Assembly (NCBI GenBank): GCA_945925985.1
Contig: CAMELV010000001.1
Coordinates: 248,001-312,000 of the forward strand
DNA from: Comamonas sp. lk
GTDB lineage: Bacteria > Pseudomonadota > Gammaproteobacteria > Burkholderiales > Burkholderiaceae_C
Reading direction: 5' to 3'
DNA length: 64,000 bases
In this document: positions 19,576-28,907 of the stretch, in pieces
How the letters are laid out: each line of letters starts with the position of its first letter
Position numbering within the stretch: position 1 is the first letter of the stretch
Notes under the pieces: generated by a model
The model's database searches: none
What the model saw: only the letters and a program-made list of their open reading frames with translations
What the model was told of the DNA's origin: nothing
Program-made: the position numbers and the translations under genes

Positions 19576-20400
19576 ATGCCTGAATTACCCGAAGTTGAAG
19601 TGACCCGCCTGAGCTTTGCCTCACGTATTGCCGGTGCCCGGGTTCTGGAGGCCCGCCTGGGCAAGCCCCTGCGCTGGCCGCTGGGCTGCTCGGTAGCGGC
19701 CCTGGTGGGCCGTACGGTGCGCGGCGTGCGCCGGCGCGGCAAGTACCTGTTGCTGGACTTGGACCAAGGGCTGCTGCTGCTGCACCTGGGCATGTCGGGC
19801 AGCCTGAATTTTGCCCACTTCCTGCCGCCACCCGGCGCACACGACCACTTTGAGCTGGTCACCAGCCAGGGCACGCTGCGCCTGCACGATCCTCGCCGAT
19901 TTGGTGCGGTGGTGTACGCCCCCGCCGAGGATGACGTGGTGGCGCAAAAATTGCTGGGTCGGCTGGGTATGGAGCCGCTGACCGAGGGCGTTGGCGGTTT
20001 CGATCTGGCCGCGTTCCAGGCTGGTCTGAAACGCCGTCAGACCGTCATCAAGCAAGTGCTGTTGGCCGGCGATCTGGTGGTTGGGGTTGGCAATATCTAT
20101 GCCTCAGAGGCGCTGTTCCTGTCGGGTATCCGGCCGACCGTGCGCGCCGCCAAGCTGAGCCGGCCGCGTGCCGCACGGCTGCACACCGCCATTCGTGAGG
20201 TGCTGGCGCGTGCCGTGGCCAAGGGCGGCAGCACGCTGCGCGACTTCTCAAGCGCCAGCGGCGAAACGGGTTATTTTCAGCTCGAGGCCATGGTCTACGG
20301 GCGCGCCGGGCAGCCCTGCCGGGTCTGTGGCACGCCCATCAAGATGCTGCGCCAAGGTCAACGCGCCACTTTTTTCTGCCCGCAGTGCCAAAAACCATGA
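19576..20400 (+). CDS. mutM: Formamidopyrimidine-DNA glycosylase (Fpg/MutM)
   Basis: Removes 8-oxoguanine and formamidopyrimidines. 274 residues from ATG 19576, which gives the obligatory Pro-Glu N-terminus (MPELPEVEV; Pro2 is the Schiff-base nucleophile); the TTG 9 bp upstream would bury it. The helix-two-turn-helix is in the middle ([13 protein letters not shown]) and the C-terminal zinc finger has CRVC and CPQC pairs. Its stop overlaps the mutY start. Confidence 0.97.
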   Translation: MPELPEVEVTRLSFASRIAGARVLEARLGKPLRWPLGCSVAALVGRTVRGVRRRGKYLLLDLDQGLLLLHLGMSGSLNFAHFLPPPGAHDHFELVTSQGTLRLHDPRRFGAVVYAPAEDDVVAQKLLGRLGMEPLTEGVGGFDLAAFQAGLKRRQTVIKQVLLAGDLVVGVGNIYASEALFLSGIRPTVRAAKLSRPRAARLHTAIREVLARAVAKGGSTLRDFSSASGETGYFQLEAMVYGRAGQPCRVCGTPIKMLRQGQRATFFCPQCQKP

Positions 20401-21431
20401 GCGCAGATTTGGCAGGGCGCGTGGTGCAGTGGCAGCAAGTCCATGGCCGGCACGATCTGCCCTGGCAAAACACCCGCGACCCCTACCGCGTCTGGCTGTC
20501 AGAAATCATGCTGCAGCAGACGCAGGTGGTCACGGTGCTGGATTATTTTGCCCGCTTTCTGGCCCGATTCCCCGAGGTGGCCGCTCTGGCGGCAGCGCCA
20601 CTGGACGACGTGCTGGGCCTTTGGAGTGGCCTGGGCTACTACAGCCGGGCCCGCAACCTGCACCGCTGCGCCCAGGCGGTGATGACCTTGCACGACGGCG
20701 CCTTTCCGCGTTCGGCTGAGCAACTGCAGACCCTACCGGGCATTGGCCGCTCCACCGCGGCGGCGGTGGCCTCGCTGTGCTACGGCGAGCGGGTGGCGAT
20801 TTTGGACGGCAACGTCAAGCGGGTGCTCACCCGAGCGCTGGGCTTTGGCGCAGATCTGGCCAGCGCCGCCAATGAGCGCGCGCTGTGGGCCCTGGCCACC
20901 GATTTGCTGCCGCAGTCTGATTTGCAGCAGACCATGCCGCGCTACACCCAGGGCGTGATGGACCTGGGCGCCACCCTGTGCACCAGTCGTCAGCCCCAGT
21001 GCCAGCGCTGCCCGCTGGCCAGCCTTTGCGTTGCGAAGGCGCAGGGCCAGCCGCTGAGCTACCCGGTCAAAACTCGCAAGCTCAAGCGCAGCACACAGTT
21101 GCTTTGGCTGCTCTGGGCCAGCAGCGCCGATGGCCAGGTCTGGTTAAGCCAGCGGCCAACGCCTGGCGTGTGGGCCGGGCTGTTCTGCCTGCCCTTGTTT
21201 GACAGTTTGGACGCACTGGAGCTGGTGTTGCCTGAGCCCCAGCGCGGCGCCCTGCAGGCTGGCCCGGTGCTGCGCCATGTGCTGACCCACAAGGACCTGC
21301 ACCTGCACCCGATTGAGCTGCGTTTGCCGCAGGCTGTGGCGCTGGGCCTGGACGGGGCTTGGGTGGGGGCCGACCAATGGCCAGCACTGGGCCTGCCGGC
21401 GCCCATTCGCAAGTGGCTCAGCCGGAGTTGA
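20397..21431 (+). CDS. mutY: A/G-specific adenine glycosylase MutY
   Basis: 344 residues from ATG 20397, overlapping the mutM stop (ATGA). Removes A mispaired with 8-oxoG. Catalytic Glu in EIMLQQTQV, helix-hairpin-helix [14 protein letters not shown], catalytic Asp in [10 protein letters not shown] and the 4Fe-4S cysteines in [17 protein letters not shown] are all present. The NUDIX-like recognition domain is at the C-terminus. Co-transcription with mutM joins the two arms of the GO repair system. Confidence 0.97.
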   Translation: MSADLAGRVVQWQQVHGRHDLPWQNTRDPYRVWLSEIMLQQTQVVTVLDYFARFLARFPEVAALAAAPLDDVLGLWSGLGYYSRARNLHRCAQAVMTLHDGAFPRSAEQLQTLPGIGRSTAAAVASLCYGERVAILDGNVKRVLTRALGFGADLASAANERALWALATDLLPQSDLQQTMPRYTQGVMDLGATLCTSRQPQCQRCPLASLCVAKAQGQPLSYPVKTRKLKRSTQLLWLLWASSADGQVWLSQRPTPGVWAGLFCLPLFDSLDALELVLPEPQRGALQAGPVLRHVLTHKDLHLHPIELRLPQAVALGLDGAWVGADQWPALGLPAPIRKWLSRS

Positions 21432-21461
21432 CCCCGCGCTGAGCCCGCCTGACCTTGACGC

Positions 21462-22352
21462 TCAGGCCGTGTCAAGCTCGCGGTGCCGTGTCAGCGTGGC
21501 CCACTCGTTGGCGAAAGCCTGCGCCAGCCGCTCCACCAGAAATACCGATCGGTGCTGGCCACCTGTGCAGCCAATGGCGACCGTGACGTAACTGCGGTGG
21601 TCCCGTGCCAGGCTCACCATCCAGTGAGCCAGGAACTGCCGAATGTGGTCCAGCATCAGCATGGCCTCGGGTTGCTGCTGCAAAAACTCGGCTACCGCCG
21701 CATCGCGCCCGGTTTGGTGGCGCAGCGCCGGCTCGTAGTGTGGGTTGGGCAGCATGCGCACGTCAAACACAAAGTCGGCGTCGGCTGGAATGCCGCGCTT
21801 GTAAGAAAACGATTCAAACACCAACGTGAGCTGCCCACCCGGCGCTCTGATCAGTGATTTGACATAGGCCTGCAGCTGCGCCGGCCGGATGATGCTGGTG
21901 TCGATGACATGGGACTGCTCGCGCAGGTTGGCCAAAAGCCCGCGTTCAAGTTCAATGGCTTCCACCAATGCAGGGCGCTGGTCCGCCGTGGTGGGCACTG
22001 AGCCAGCCTGCGACAGCGGGTGTCGGCGCCGGGTCTCAGAGTAGCGCCGCACCAGGGTGTCGGTGCTGGCGTCCAAAAATAGCGGCTGAACTGCCACACC
22101 CTGCGCGCGCAGGGCTGTGAGCTGTTGGGGGAGCAGCGGCAGCGAGGTCGCACTGCGTACATCCACCGCGATCGCCAGACGGGTGGCCTGATGGCTTTTT
22201 TTCAGTTCGACAAAGGGCAGCAGCAGCTCGGGTGGCAGGTTGTCCACGCAGTAGAAGCCGGCGTCTTCCAAGGCGTGCAGCGCCACGGATTTGCCCGATC
22301 CCGACATGCCGGTGATCAGCACCATTTGAATGGCGGCGGGTGATTCATTCAT
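21462..22352 (-). CDS. rapZ: RNase adapter protein RapZ (nucleotide-binding)
   Basis: 296 residues from ATG 22352. Walker A GMSGSGKS near the N-terminus, DNLPPELL, and the conserved C-terminal [16 protein letters not shown]. In enterobacteria RapZ guides RNase E to the sRNA GlmZ; in betaproteobacteria the role is less well known. Convergent with mutY and 1 bp downstream of recN. Confidence 0.94.
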   Translation of the reverse strand: MNESPAAIQMVLITGMSGSGKSVALHALEDAGFYCVDNLPPELLLPFVELKKSHQATRLAIAVDVRSATSLPLLPQQLTALRAQGVAVQPLFLDASTDTLVRRYSETRRRHPLSQAGSVPTTADQRPALVEAIELERGLLANLREQSHVIDTSIIRPAQLQAYVKSLIRAPGGQLTLVFESFSYKRGIPADADFVFDVRMLPNPHYEPALRHQTGRDAAVAEFLQQQPEAMLMLDHIRQFLAHWMVSLARDHRSYVTVAIGCTGGQHRSVFLVERLAQAFANEWATLTRHRELDTA

Positions 22353-22353
22353 C

Positions 22354-24003
22354 TCAGGCCCTCGCTTGCAGCATTTCGCGGGCATGGGCCAGCGTGGTGT
22401 GAGACAAGCGCTCGCCGCCCAGCATGCGCGCCACCTCGCCCACCCGCTGCTCTCCCTGCACCGGGCTGACCGAGCTTAGCGTGGCGCCACCCATCAATTG
22501 TTTGGCCACGACCAGGTGGTGGTCGGCGCAGGCCGCCACCTGCGGCAGGTGCGTCACCGCGAGCACCTGCCGGTCTTGCCCCAGCTGCTGCATCAGGCGG
22601 CCGACGGTCTCGGCCACGGCGCCACCCACGCCGGCGTCGACCTCGTCAAAAATCAGGGTCTGCGCGGTGCCCAGCTGGCTGGTGGTCACAGCGATAGCTA
22701 GCGCCATACGCGACAGCTCGCCGCCCGAGGCCACCTTGTTGACTGGCCGCGGCGTGCTGCCGGCATGCCCAGCCACCAGAAATCCTACGTCTTCCAGGCC
22801 GTGTTGCATGGCCTGGGCCGCAGCCGTCAGCGCCACCTCAAACTGGCCGCCTTGCATGCCAAGGCCCTGCATGGCCTGAGTGATAGCACGGGCCAGCTTG
22901 GGCGCGGCCTTGGAACGAGTCTGCGAAATGCGGCGTGCCTCCTGCTGGTACTCACGTTGGGCTCTCTGCTCGGCGGCTTCCAGCGCGGCAATATCGGCGG
23001 CAGCGTCCAGTTGCTTCAGTTCGAGCTGCCACTGCGTCAGCAGGTCGGGCAGGTCGGGTGGGTCGCGCCGGTAACGCCGCGCAAGTGACATCCACAGCGA
23101 CAGCCGCTCGTCGAGTTCGGCCAGGCGCTGAGGGTCAAGCTCGGTGCGGCGCAGGTAGGCGCGCAGGCCGTGTACAGTGTCTTCAACCTGGGCCAGGCTT
23201 GATGTCAAAACCTCCGCTAGCCCTTTAAATACGGGCTCTAGATGCTCTTGTTGTTGTAGCAGCTGGCAGGCCTGGTGCAGCGCGCGTAGCGCGCCATGTT
23301 CTTCTTCGTCAAGGCTTTGCACCGCGCCGTTGGCGGCATCGAGCAGGGCCTGCGCGTTGGATAGGCGGCCGTGTTCGGTATTGAGCTCGTCCCATTCGTC
23401 AGCGCCGGGGACCAGTTTGTCCAACTCGCCAATCTGCCAGGCCAGGCGCTCGCGCTCGGTTTGCAGCGTGGCCTGTGCGGCTTTGGCCTGGGTCATGGCC
23501 GCCTGGGCCTGGCGCCAGCCCTGCCACAGCTGGCTCATTTTTGCCGTGTCCAGGCCGGCGTAGGCATCCAGCAAGCTGCGCACGGCTTCGGGCCGGGTCA
23601 GGCTTTGCCAGGCGTGCTGACCGTGAATGTCCAGCAGCTGCTCGCCCAGCTCGCGCAGCTGGGTGGCGGTGGCGGCGCTGCCGTTGATCCAGGCCCGGCT
23701 TTTACCCTGGGTGTCCACGGTGCGGCGCAGCAACAGGCCACCGTTGGCGTCAAACCCGGCTTCGTCCAGCCAGGTATCGATGGCGGCGCTGGTGTCAAAT
23801 TCGGCGCTCACGTCGGTTCGGCTGGCGCCTTCACGGACGGCGCCTACATCGGCGCGGCCGCCGGTGACCAACTGCAGCGCGTCGATCAGGATCGACTTGC
23901 CGGCGCCGGTCTCGCCGGTCAGCACACTGAAGCCGGTGGCCAGCTCTAGCTCAAGCTCGCTCACAATCACAAAATCACGAAGGGCCAGGCGCTTGAGGCT
24001 CAC
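22354..24003 (-). CDS. recN: DNA repair protein RecN
   Basis: 549 residues, the usual length. SMC-like ATPase acting in double-strand break repair. Walker [15 protein letters not shown] is at the N-terminus, a coiled coil fills the middle (about 150-350), and the signature [11 protein letters not shown] with Walker [13 protein letters not shown] is at the C-terminus. Between 23197 and 23240 the coding DNA looks like a remnant of a dispersed Comamonadaceae repeat; the reading frame is kept. Follows nadK by 2 bp. Confidence 0.96.
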   Translation of the reverse strand: MSLKRLALRDFVIVSELELELATGFSVLTGETGAGKSILIDALQLVTGGRADVGAVREGASRTDVSAEFDTSAAIDTWLDEAGFDANGGLLLRRTVDTQGKSRAWINGSAATATQLRELGEQLLDIHGQHAWQSLTRPEAVRSLLDAYAGLDTAKMSQLWQGWRQAQAAMTQAKAAQATLQTERERLAWQIGELDKLVPGADEWDELNTEHGRLSNAQALLDAANGAVQSLDEEEHGALRALHQACQLLQQQEHLEPVFKGLAEVLTSSLAQVEDTVHGLRAYLRRTELDPQRLAELDERLSLWMSLARRYRRDPPDLPDLLTQWQLELKQLDAAADIAALEAAEQRAQREYQQEARRISQTRSKAAPKLARAITQAMQGLGMQGGQFEVALTAAAQAMQHGLEDVGFLVAGHAGSTPRPVNKVASGGELSRMALAIAVTTSQLGTAQTLIFDEVDAGVGGAVAETVGRLMQQLGQDRQVLAVTHLPQVAACADHHLVVAKQLMGGATLSSVSPVQGEQRVGEVARMLGGERLSHTTLAHAREMLQARA

Positions 24004-24005
24004 GG

Positions 24006-24902
24006 TCAGACCGCTCCTTCATTCCAGTGAAGTTTTTGTCTCAGGGTGTCGAAGTATGACCAGCCACGTGGGTGCAGAAACCGTGCGTGGTGCTCGGATC
24101 GTGTCACCACAATGCGGTCGCCGTGCAACAGCGATGCCAGCGACTGCATGTCGAAATTGGCGCTGGCGTCTTTGCCAGAGACCAATTCAATCGCAATTTC
24201 CATGGTGTTGGCCAAAACAATAGGTCGGTTAGACAGCGTGTGCGGTGCAATAGGCACCAGCACCCAGGCAGGGACAGACGGGTGCAGCATCGGTCCACCC
24301 GCCGACAGCGCATAGGCGGTGGAGCCCGTTGAGGTGGCGATGATCAGTCCGTCGGCACGCTGATTAGCTACAAAATGGCCATCTACCTCCACCCGCAGCT
24401 CGACCATGCCTGAGGTGGCGCCGCGGTTCACCACCACGTCGTTCATGGCCAATGCGTCAAAAACGCAACGGCCGTCGCGCATCACGCGGGCCTGCATCAG
24501 GCTACGCTGGTCTTCCGCGTACTCGCCCCTCAGCATCGGAGCCAGCGTGGCCGCAAAATTGCCAAACGGGATATCGGTGATGAACCCCAGCCGTCCCTGG
24601 TTGATGCCGATCAGCGGCACGCCCAGGTGCGCCATTTGGCGGCCAATGCCCAGCATGGTGCCGTCGCCGCCCACCACCAGCGCCAGGTCGCATTGAGCGC
24701 CGATGCCCGTCACATCGAGCATCGGGTAATCGGTGATGCCCATGTTGTGCGCTGTGTCGTGCTCAAAAACCACCTCGCAGCCCTGCGCATGTAAAAAATG
24801 CGCGATGTCCTTGATCGCCTGACGCGATGACGCGCCAGACGCGCCCGAGGCCACGGTCTGGTACTTGCCAATCAGCGCCACATGTCGGAATAAGGACGTC
24901 AT
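24006..24902 (-). CDS. nadK: NAD kinase
   Basis: 298 residues from ATG 24902. Phosphorylates NAD to NADP. The GGDGTML motif, NxGRLGFIT-type stretch ([12 protein letters not shown]) and the glycine-rich [11 protein letters not shown] are intact. Divergent from hrcA with only 28 bp between the starts, the conserved Burkholderiales arrangement; hrcA and recN/nadK probably share this small control region. Confidence 0.96.
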   Translation of the reverse strand: MTSLFRHVALIGKYQTVASGASGASSRQAIKDIAHFLHAQGCEVVFEHDTAHNMGITDYPMLDVTGIGAQCDLALVVGGDGTMLGIGRQMAHLGVPLIGINQGRLGFITDIPFGNFAATLAPMLRGEYAEDQRSLMQARVMRDGRCVFDALAMNDVVVNRGATSGMVELRVEVDGHFVANQRADGLIIATSTGSTAYALSAGGPMLHPSVPAWVLVPIAPHTLSNRPIVLANTMEIAIELVSGKDASANFDMQSLASLLHGDRIVVTRSEHHARFLHPRGWSYFDTLRQKLHWNEGAV

Positions 24903-24930
24903 CCTCAAATTACATCACTAAAATGAGTCG

Positions 24931-25935
24931 ATGCTGGATGAGCGGGCCAAGTTGTTGTTGAAAGCGCTGGTCGAGCGCTATATTGCCGACGGGCAACCCG
25001 TGGGCTCGCGCACGCTCTCCAAGGCCTCGGGGCTGGAGCTGTCGCCCGCCACCATCCGCAACGTGATGTCTGACCTGGAAGAGCTGGGCCTGATCGTCAG
25101 CCCCCACACCTCGGCCGGGCGAATTCCTACCGCGCGCGGCTACCGATTGTTTGTGGACACCATGCTGACCGTGCAGCCCAGCCAGTTTGGCGCCCACAGC
25201 CTGGCGCCGGACCAGCCGCAAAAGGTGATCTCCAACGCCGCCAACCTGCTGTCTAGCCTGTCACATTTTGTGGGCGTGGTGATTGCGCCACGCCGCTCGT
25301 CGGTGTTTCGCCACATCGAGTTTTTGCGTCTGTCCGAGCGCCGGTTGCTGGTGATCATCGTCTCACCCGAGGGCGACGTGCAAAACCGCGTCATCTTTAC
25401 CGAGGTGGACTACTCGCAGGCGCAACTGGTAGAGGCGGCCAATTTTCTCAACAGCCACTATGTGGGCCTGGCGCTTGAGCAGGTGCGTGAGCGGCTGCTA
25501 ACCGAGGTGGAAAGCCTGCGCTCTGAAATCGCCAGCCTGATGCAGGCTGCGGTGGCGGTCAGCTCTGAGGCTATCTCTGAAAACGCCGGCGAGGTGGTGA
25601 TATCGGGCGAGCGCAACCTGCTGGCGGTGTCTGATTTTTCGCACGACATGGGCCACCTGCGCCGCGCCTTTGACCTGTTTGAGCAAAAAACCCAGCTCAT
25701 GCGCCTGCTGGACGTGGCCGGCCGCGCCGAGGGCGTGCGCATCTACATCGGCGGCGAGAGCCAGGTGGTGCCGTTTGAAGAGCTGTCGGTGGTGAGCGCC
25801 CCCTACGAGGTGGACGGCCAGGTGGTCGGCACCCTGGGCGTGATCGGCCCCACCCGCATGCCCTATGACCGCATGATCCAGATCGTGGACATCACCTCGC
25901 GCCTGGTCAGCAACGCCCTGAGCCACCACAAGTAG
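24931..25935 (+). CDS. hrcA: Heat-inducible transcription repressor HrcA
   Basis: 334 residues. Binds CIRCE elements upstream of groESL/dnaK. N-terminal winged helix ([31 protein letters not shown] split as helix and wing, about residues 1-70), then the GAF-like dimerisation domain and the C-terminal motif [19 protein letters not shown]. It ends 23 bp before the split host tRNA gene; the tRNA promoter overlaps its last codons. Confidence 0.95.
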   Translation: MLDERAKLLLKALVERYIADGQPVGSRTLSKASGLELSPATIRNVMSDLEELGLIVSPHTSAGRIPTARGYRLFVDTMLTVQPSQFGAHSLAPDQPQKVISNAANLLSSLSHFVGVVIAPRRSSVFRHIEFLRLSERRLLVIIVSPEGDVQNRVIFTEVDYSQAQLVEAANFLNSHYVGLALEQVRERLLTEVESLRSEIASLMQAAVAVSSEAISENAGEVVISGERNLLAVSDFSHDMGHLRRAFDLFEQKTQLMRLLDVAGRAEGVRIYIGGESQVVPFEELSVVSAPYEVDGQVVGTLGVIGPTRMPYDRMIQIVDITSRLVSNALSHHK

Positions 25936-25940
25936 CCCCG

Positions 25941-25946
25941 TACAAT
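25941..25946 (+). promoter_or_regulatory. Likely -10 box of the host CAT tRNA gene
   Basis: TACAAT, 12 bp before the tRNA 5' end. No strong -35 is visible (around 25918 the sequence is CTGAGC). Because the island inserted downstream, this promoter would now transcribe the 5' half tRNA and read on into the island tRNA 160 bp further. Confidence 0.5.
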
Positions 25947-25958
25947 CCGGAGTAGGTT

Positions 25959-25997
25959 GGGGCGTTAGCTCAGTTGGTTAGAGCAGAGGACTCATAA
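25959..25997 (+). pseudogene. Host tRNA(CAT) 5' half, split by island insertion
   Basis: The 39 bases contain acceptor GGGGCGT, D arm GCTCAGTTGGTTAGAGC, anticodon-stem strand GAGGA and the loop CTCATAA, and then stop matching a tRNA. The missing half is found at 49970-50007. Joined, they give a 77-nt tRNA: GAGGA pairs with TCCTT and GGGGCGT with ACGCCCT (one G-T pair). The TTGGT variable region resembles tRNA-Ile2(CAU) more than elongator tRNA-Met. Confidence 0.92.
25991..25997. other. attL core
   Basis: CTCATAA, equal to the anticodon loop of the host tRNA. To the left it is flanked by the stem strand GAGGA, to the right by island sequence AAGACC. With GGTCT at the right end, the circular form would have GGTCT-G-CTCATAA-A-AGACC, an inverted repeat around the core, as expected for tyrosine-recombinase core sites. 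Confidence 0.85.
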
Positions 25998-26154
25998 AAG
26001 ACCTGCCCAAGCCCCATTTTTAAAGAAAACCTATATAAATCAATAGGTTGCAAGCGTCGAAGGTGCGAAAAATTGCTTCTACGGCGCTTCTACGGTGGCA
26101 AAGTTTTCTAGCTAGCAAGTTGATAGGTGATTGCGCCACTAAAATCAGTTTTTC
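25998..26154. promoter_or_regulatory. Island left-end spacer with short repeats (possible integrase arm sites)
   Basis: Between the half tRNA and the island tRNA. Visible: an inverted repeat AACCTAT/ATAGGTT around 26027-26048 and a tandem direct repeat GCTTCTACGG near 26082-26102. These could be binding sites for the integrase or an excisionase; no gene is seen. Confidence 0.35.
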
Positions 26155-26435
26155 GGGCCTCTAGCTCATGCTTGGTTAGAGCAGCGGACTCATAAATTTT
26201 GTGCCATGCGTTTGGAAACTGCGTATGGGATGGTGTCAAATTCGGTGAAACCTAAGCGCAGTAATGCGTAGGGCAATGCCGAGCCAAGCTCAGTGAGAAA
26301 TCACTTTGAAGGTGTAGAGACTTGACGGCACCCACCTAAGGCGAAAGCTATGGTGAAGGCAAAGTCCAGGGAGTGGCGAAAGTCACACAAACCAGAATCC
26401 GTTGGTGCCGAGTTCGACTCTCGGGGGGCCCACCA
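26155..26435 (+). tRNA. Island-borne tRNA with anticodon CAT (Ile2-type), interrupted by a group I intron
   Basis: Exon 1 is 26155-26193 and exon 2 is 26396-26435 with encoded CCA. The spliced 79-nt product folds: acceptor GGGCCTC/GGGGCCC, D stem GCTC/GAGC, anticodon stem GCGGA/TCCGT, loop CTCATAA and T arm with GTTCGACTC. The intron falls between anticodon position 36 and A37. The D loop is a little large. The gene lies in the same orientation as the disrupted host tRNA and may be read from its promoter. By sequence it is probably an Ile2 tRNA needing lysidine at C34; elongator Met cannot be excluded. Confidence 0.93.
26194..26395 (+). ncRNA. Group I self-splicing intron (Azoarcus tRNA-Ile type, IC3)
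   Basis: 202 nt. Blocks match what I recall of the Azoarcus pre-tRNA-Ile(CAU) intron: GATGGTGTCAAATTCGG, GAAACCTAAGCGC, GCCGAGCCAAGC, GAAGGTGTAGAGACT, GACGGCACCCACCTAAGGC, and AGTCCAGGGAGTGGCGAAAG near the end. The guide GTG (26201-26203) can pair with exon CAT, giving the U-G pair at the 5' splice site. The last base is the expected G. No open reading frame for a homing endonuclease fits inside. Confidence 0.95.
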
Positions 26436-26441
26436 AATTAA

Positions 26442-26473
26442 AAACCCTTGTCAGAGATGGCAGGGGTTTTTTT
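26442..26473 (+). terminator. Rho-independent terminator after the intron tRNA
   Basis: AACCCTTGTC, a short loop and GGCAGGGGTT (two G-U pairs) followed by seven T. It ends the tRNA transcript immediately after the CCA. Confidence 0.8.
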
Positions 26474-26513
26474 ATTAAAAAGGTTAACCTACAACTCACA
26501 AAGGATGATCGTT

Positions 26514-27308
26514 ATGAAAAGCAGTGACATGCCAATTTCAACGCAATGCACTTTGAATTCAGGTGCTACGTTGCCAACGCAAGTTATCTTGTCTGTTGTT
26601 ATAGTTTTTTGCAACATAACAGGTCAAAAAGGAACTGGATGGTTAGTCTCTGGACAACACATCGTCACGAATGAGCACGTTGTACGCGGAGGAGATCCAG
26701 GAAATGTTGTTGTGCAATTTTCTGATGGCACGGTGCATCAAGTTGGGGAAATTATCTGCGATCCTTATACAGACTTAGCCGTGCTTGAATTAGCTGGAGT
26801 AGTTACCTATACACCATTAAAGATTGAAGCAAAAACGCTGGATGTAGCTGACAAGGTTTATGCATGGGGACATCCGCTTGGGTACAGTGGGCCATCACCT
26901 ATTCTTACTGTTGGATATTTGGCAGGGTTCAATGGACATTTGATTCAAGGAATGAAAACCCCCCAACTTAGATTAGTTCTGAATGCAGCATTGAACCCTG
27001 GAAATTCTGGAGGTCCTGTTTTTAAATGGGGCGAGTTAGCTGTACGTGGTGTGGCTGTGACAAAACATGCACCGATAACACCATACTTACAGTCAGCTAT
27101 AGCGGCTCTGAAAAATAACAATTCTGGGGTTGTTTTCACCGCCACAAATTCGCAAGGTGGAACTACGAATTTTGCTGAATCACAAATTGTTGCAGACATA
27201 TTGCAGTATTTCAGAGATATGACTCAAGTCGTGATAGGAGAAGCAATAACCGCGAATGACTTGATTGCATTTTTAAATGCGAATCAGATTCCGTGGGCTG
27301 CTGCTTGA
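26514..27308 (+). CDS. Trypsin-like serine protease
   Basis: 264 residues from ATG 26514, 8 bp after AAGGA; the frame continues upstream but overlaps the terminator. The chymotrypsin-fold triad is His55 (VTNEHVV), Asp87 (YTDLAVL) and Ser165 (NPGNSGGP), as in HtrA-like proteases. There is no PDZ domain and only a weak hydrophobic stretch (VILSVVIVFCNI) at about 24-35, not a convincing signal peptide. Protease genes of this kind occur alone or with other factors on defence islands. A target cannot be named. It lies between the island end and the integrase. Confidence 0.85.
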   Translation: MKSSDMPISTQCTLNSGATLPTQVILSVVIVFCNITGQKGTGWLVSGQHIVTNEHVVRGGDPGNVVVQFSDGTVHQVGEIICDPYTDLAVLELAGVVTYTPLKIEAKTLDVADKVYAWGHPLGYSGPSPILTVGYLAGFNGHLIQGMKTPQLRLVLNAALNPGNSGGPVFKWGELAVRGVAVTKHAPITPYLQSAIAALKNNNSGVVFTATNSQGGTTNFAESQIVADILQYFRDMTQVVIGEAITANDLIAFLNANQIPWAAA

Positions 27309-27439
27309 AAATTTTCTAACTTCAATTTCACCAAAACCTTTGCTCTACGAATGCGCTGACTTTAATATTTACTTAAGCCTGCAAGCATAAATTTTTAGGG
27401 AAAAATTTACCTTAGCAGCGCATAGTAAGTAAAAAATTT

Positions 27440-28861
27440 ATGCCCGAAAAGAGCGAAAGCACACACCAATTATTAAAGAAAAAACTCGTTGTCTACAGAC
27501 GACCCGATAGCGAAGTATGGCAATGCCGCTACACAGTTGACGGGAAAAAATGGCACAGCAAAAGCACAGGAGAGTTCGATCTGGAGCAGGCAAGCGCCAA
27601 AGCACATGAAATACTCATTGGCTCTCGTTTGCTGAAGGAGCGCAACCTTCCAGTAGTCAGCAAAAAAGTAAGCGACATTGCAAAGCTGGCTATTCAGAAG
27701 ATGGATGACAACGCTGGCTATGAAGCTGGCTCGGATTCATTCCCGCAGTACAAACGCATCATCAACGATTTCATCGTGCCATTTTTTGGCAAAAAACACA
27801 TCGACTCAATAACGCCCAAGCTGATGGGTGAGTTCGACAAGTGGCGCACCAAGAAGCTGGGCAAGCCACTTGCCTACAGCAGCATTCGTAAGCACAACGT
27901 CACACTAAATCGTGTTTTCCAAGAAGCACTGGAGCGTGGCTACTTACATAAAACACAGATCCCCTACCTTGAAACAAAAGGCGTTAGGTCGAAGAACTAC
28001 CCAACTTTTGAAGTCGTGGAGATCAATGCCATCTTGGCGCACATGCCAGCATGGATCGTGAACACTAAGCGTAAGAAAAGTTTTTGGCGCCGTCATGTTG
28101 TGCATGACTACGTGCGTGTGCTGATTGAAACTGGTGCAAGGCCAGGCAAGGAGTTGCTGAACTTGAAGTGGAAAAACATCCGCATCAATAAAGTTCAAAC
28201 TGGTGGCATCGTCGTCGTACCCGATGTTGTTGCAAAGAACTCCAGCAAAAGTGAAGACCCTGAATTCATCGATCGTGAACCCATCGACAGCAAGTATGAC
28301 GCTGAAGGTAATTGCTTAAACGAACCTGAATTCGATGTGACCGTGTACATGGATGTCTATGGGAAGACCAAAGATCGAACTCTCAATGGGTTTGCGGTCA
28401 GTTATCAAGTGCTGAATGAAATTGTTAAGCGCAACTACACAGGAGAAAATGCGACAACCCTTGAAGAATTGACCCAAAACAAGAGCGAAGACTTCGTGTT
28501 TAGGTCAAGCTGGAACATGCACGATGACTACCTAGATGCTTGCGAATGCTTCAATCACATGTTCGATGGTTTCCTAAAGGACCACAACTTGCTGATTGAC
28601 CCTAAGACTGGTCGCAAGCGTGTGTTCTACAGCATACGTAGTGCATACACTACCGCTGCCCTGAACTTGGATGCAGTACCAATTCGTGACCTGTCAAAGC
28701 AACTGGGCAATAGCGTTGTGATGATCCAGAAGCACTATGACAGAGCTACGGGGGAGGCAATTACGAAGAATGTAAAGGCATCCAACACGCACATTGCGTT
28801 TTTTGGTCAAGCTGAAATTCCCGAGATTTATCAGTCAAACAAGGCGAAGATGCTGAGCTAA
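27440..28861 (+). CDS. Tyrosine-type site-specific integrase
   Basis: 473 residues. An N-terminal arm-binding-like region (DSEVWQCRYTVDGKKWH) is followed by a SAM-like core-binding domain (about 75-170) and a catalytic domain with Arg234 (TGARPGKELLNLKW), Arg400 (YSIRSAYTT) and nucleophile Tyr433 (MIQKHYDRA). The usual box II His is Tyr here. It is the nearest integrase to attL and the best candidate for recombining in the tRNA anticodon loop. It reads away from the attachment site and is convergent with the second recombinase. Confidence 0.92.
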   Translation: MPEKSESTHQLLKKKLVVYRRPDSEVWQCRYTVDGKKWHSKSTGEFDLEQASAKAHEILIGSRLLKERNLPVVSKKVSDIAKLAIQKMDDNAGYEAGSDSFPQYKRIINDFIVPFFGKKHIDSITPKLMGEFDKWRTKKLGKPLAYSSIRKHNVTLNRVFQEALERGYLHKTQIPYLETKGVRSKNYPTFEVVEINAILAHMPAWIVNTKRKKSFWRRHVVHDYVRVLIETGARPGKELLNLKWKNIRINKVQTGGIVVVPDVVAKNSSKSEDPEFIDREPIDSKYDAEGNCLNEPEFDVTVYMDVYGKTKDRTLNGFAVSYQVLNEIVKRNYTGENATTLEELTQNKSEDFVFRSSWNMHDDYLDACECFNHMFDGFLKDHNLLIDPKTGRKRVFYSIRSAYTTAALNLDAVPIRDLSKQLGNSVVMIQKHYDRATGEAITKNVKASNTHIAFFGQAEIPEIYQSNKAKMLS

Positions 28862-28907
28862 AACAGGGTGCAGGACTTTTGGAGGTTGCCAAAGTCTTGG
28901 ATTCGCC

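Noticed and set aside
26194..26395. Reading the sequence within the second tRNA as random insertion or as a group II intron
   Set aside because: The core blocks, GTG guide, terminal G and length are those of the Azoarcus group I intron; no group II domain V is seen.
25959..26435. Two complete tandem tRNA genes
   Set aside because: The first lacks everything after the anticodon loop, and its right half is found 24 kb away; only the second has two exons forming a cloverleaf.
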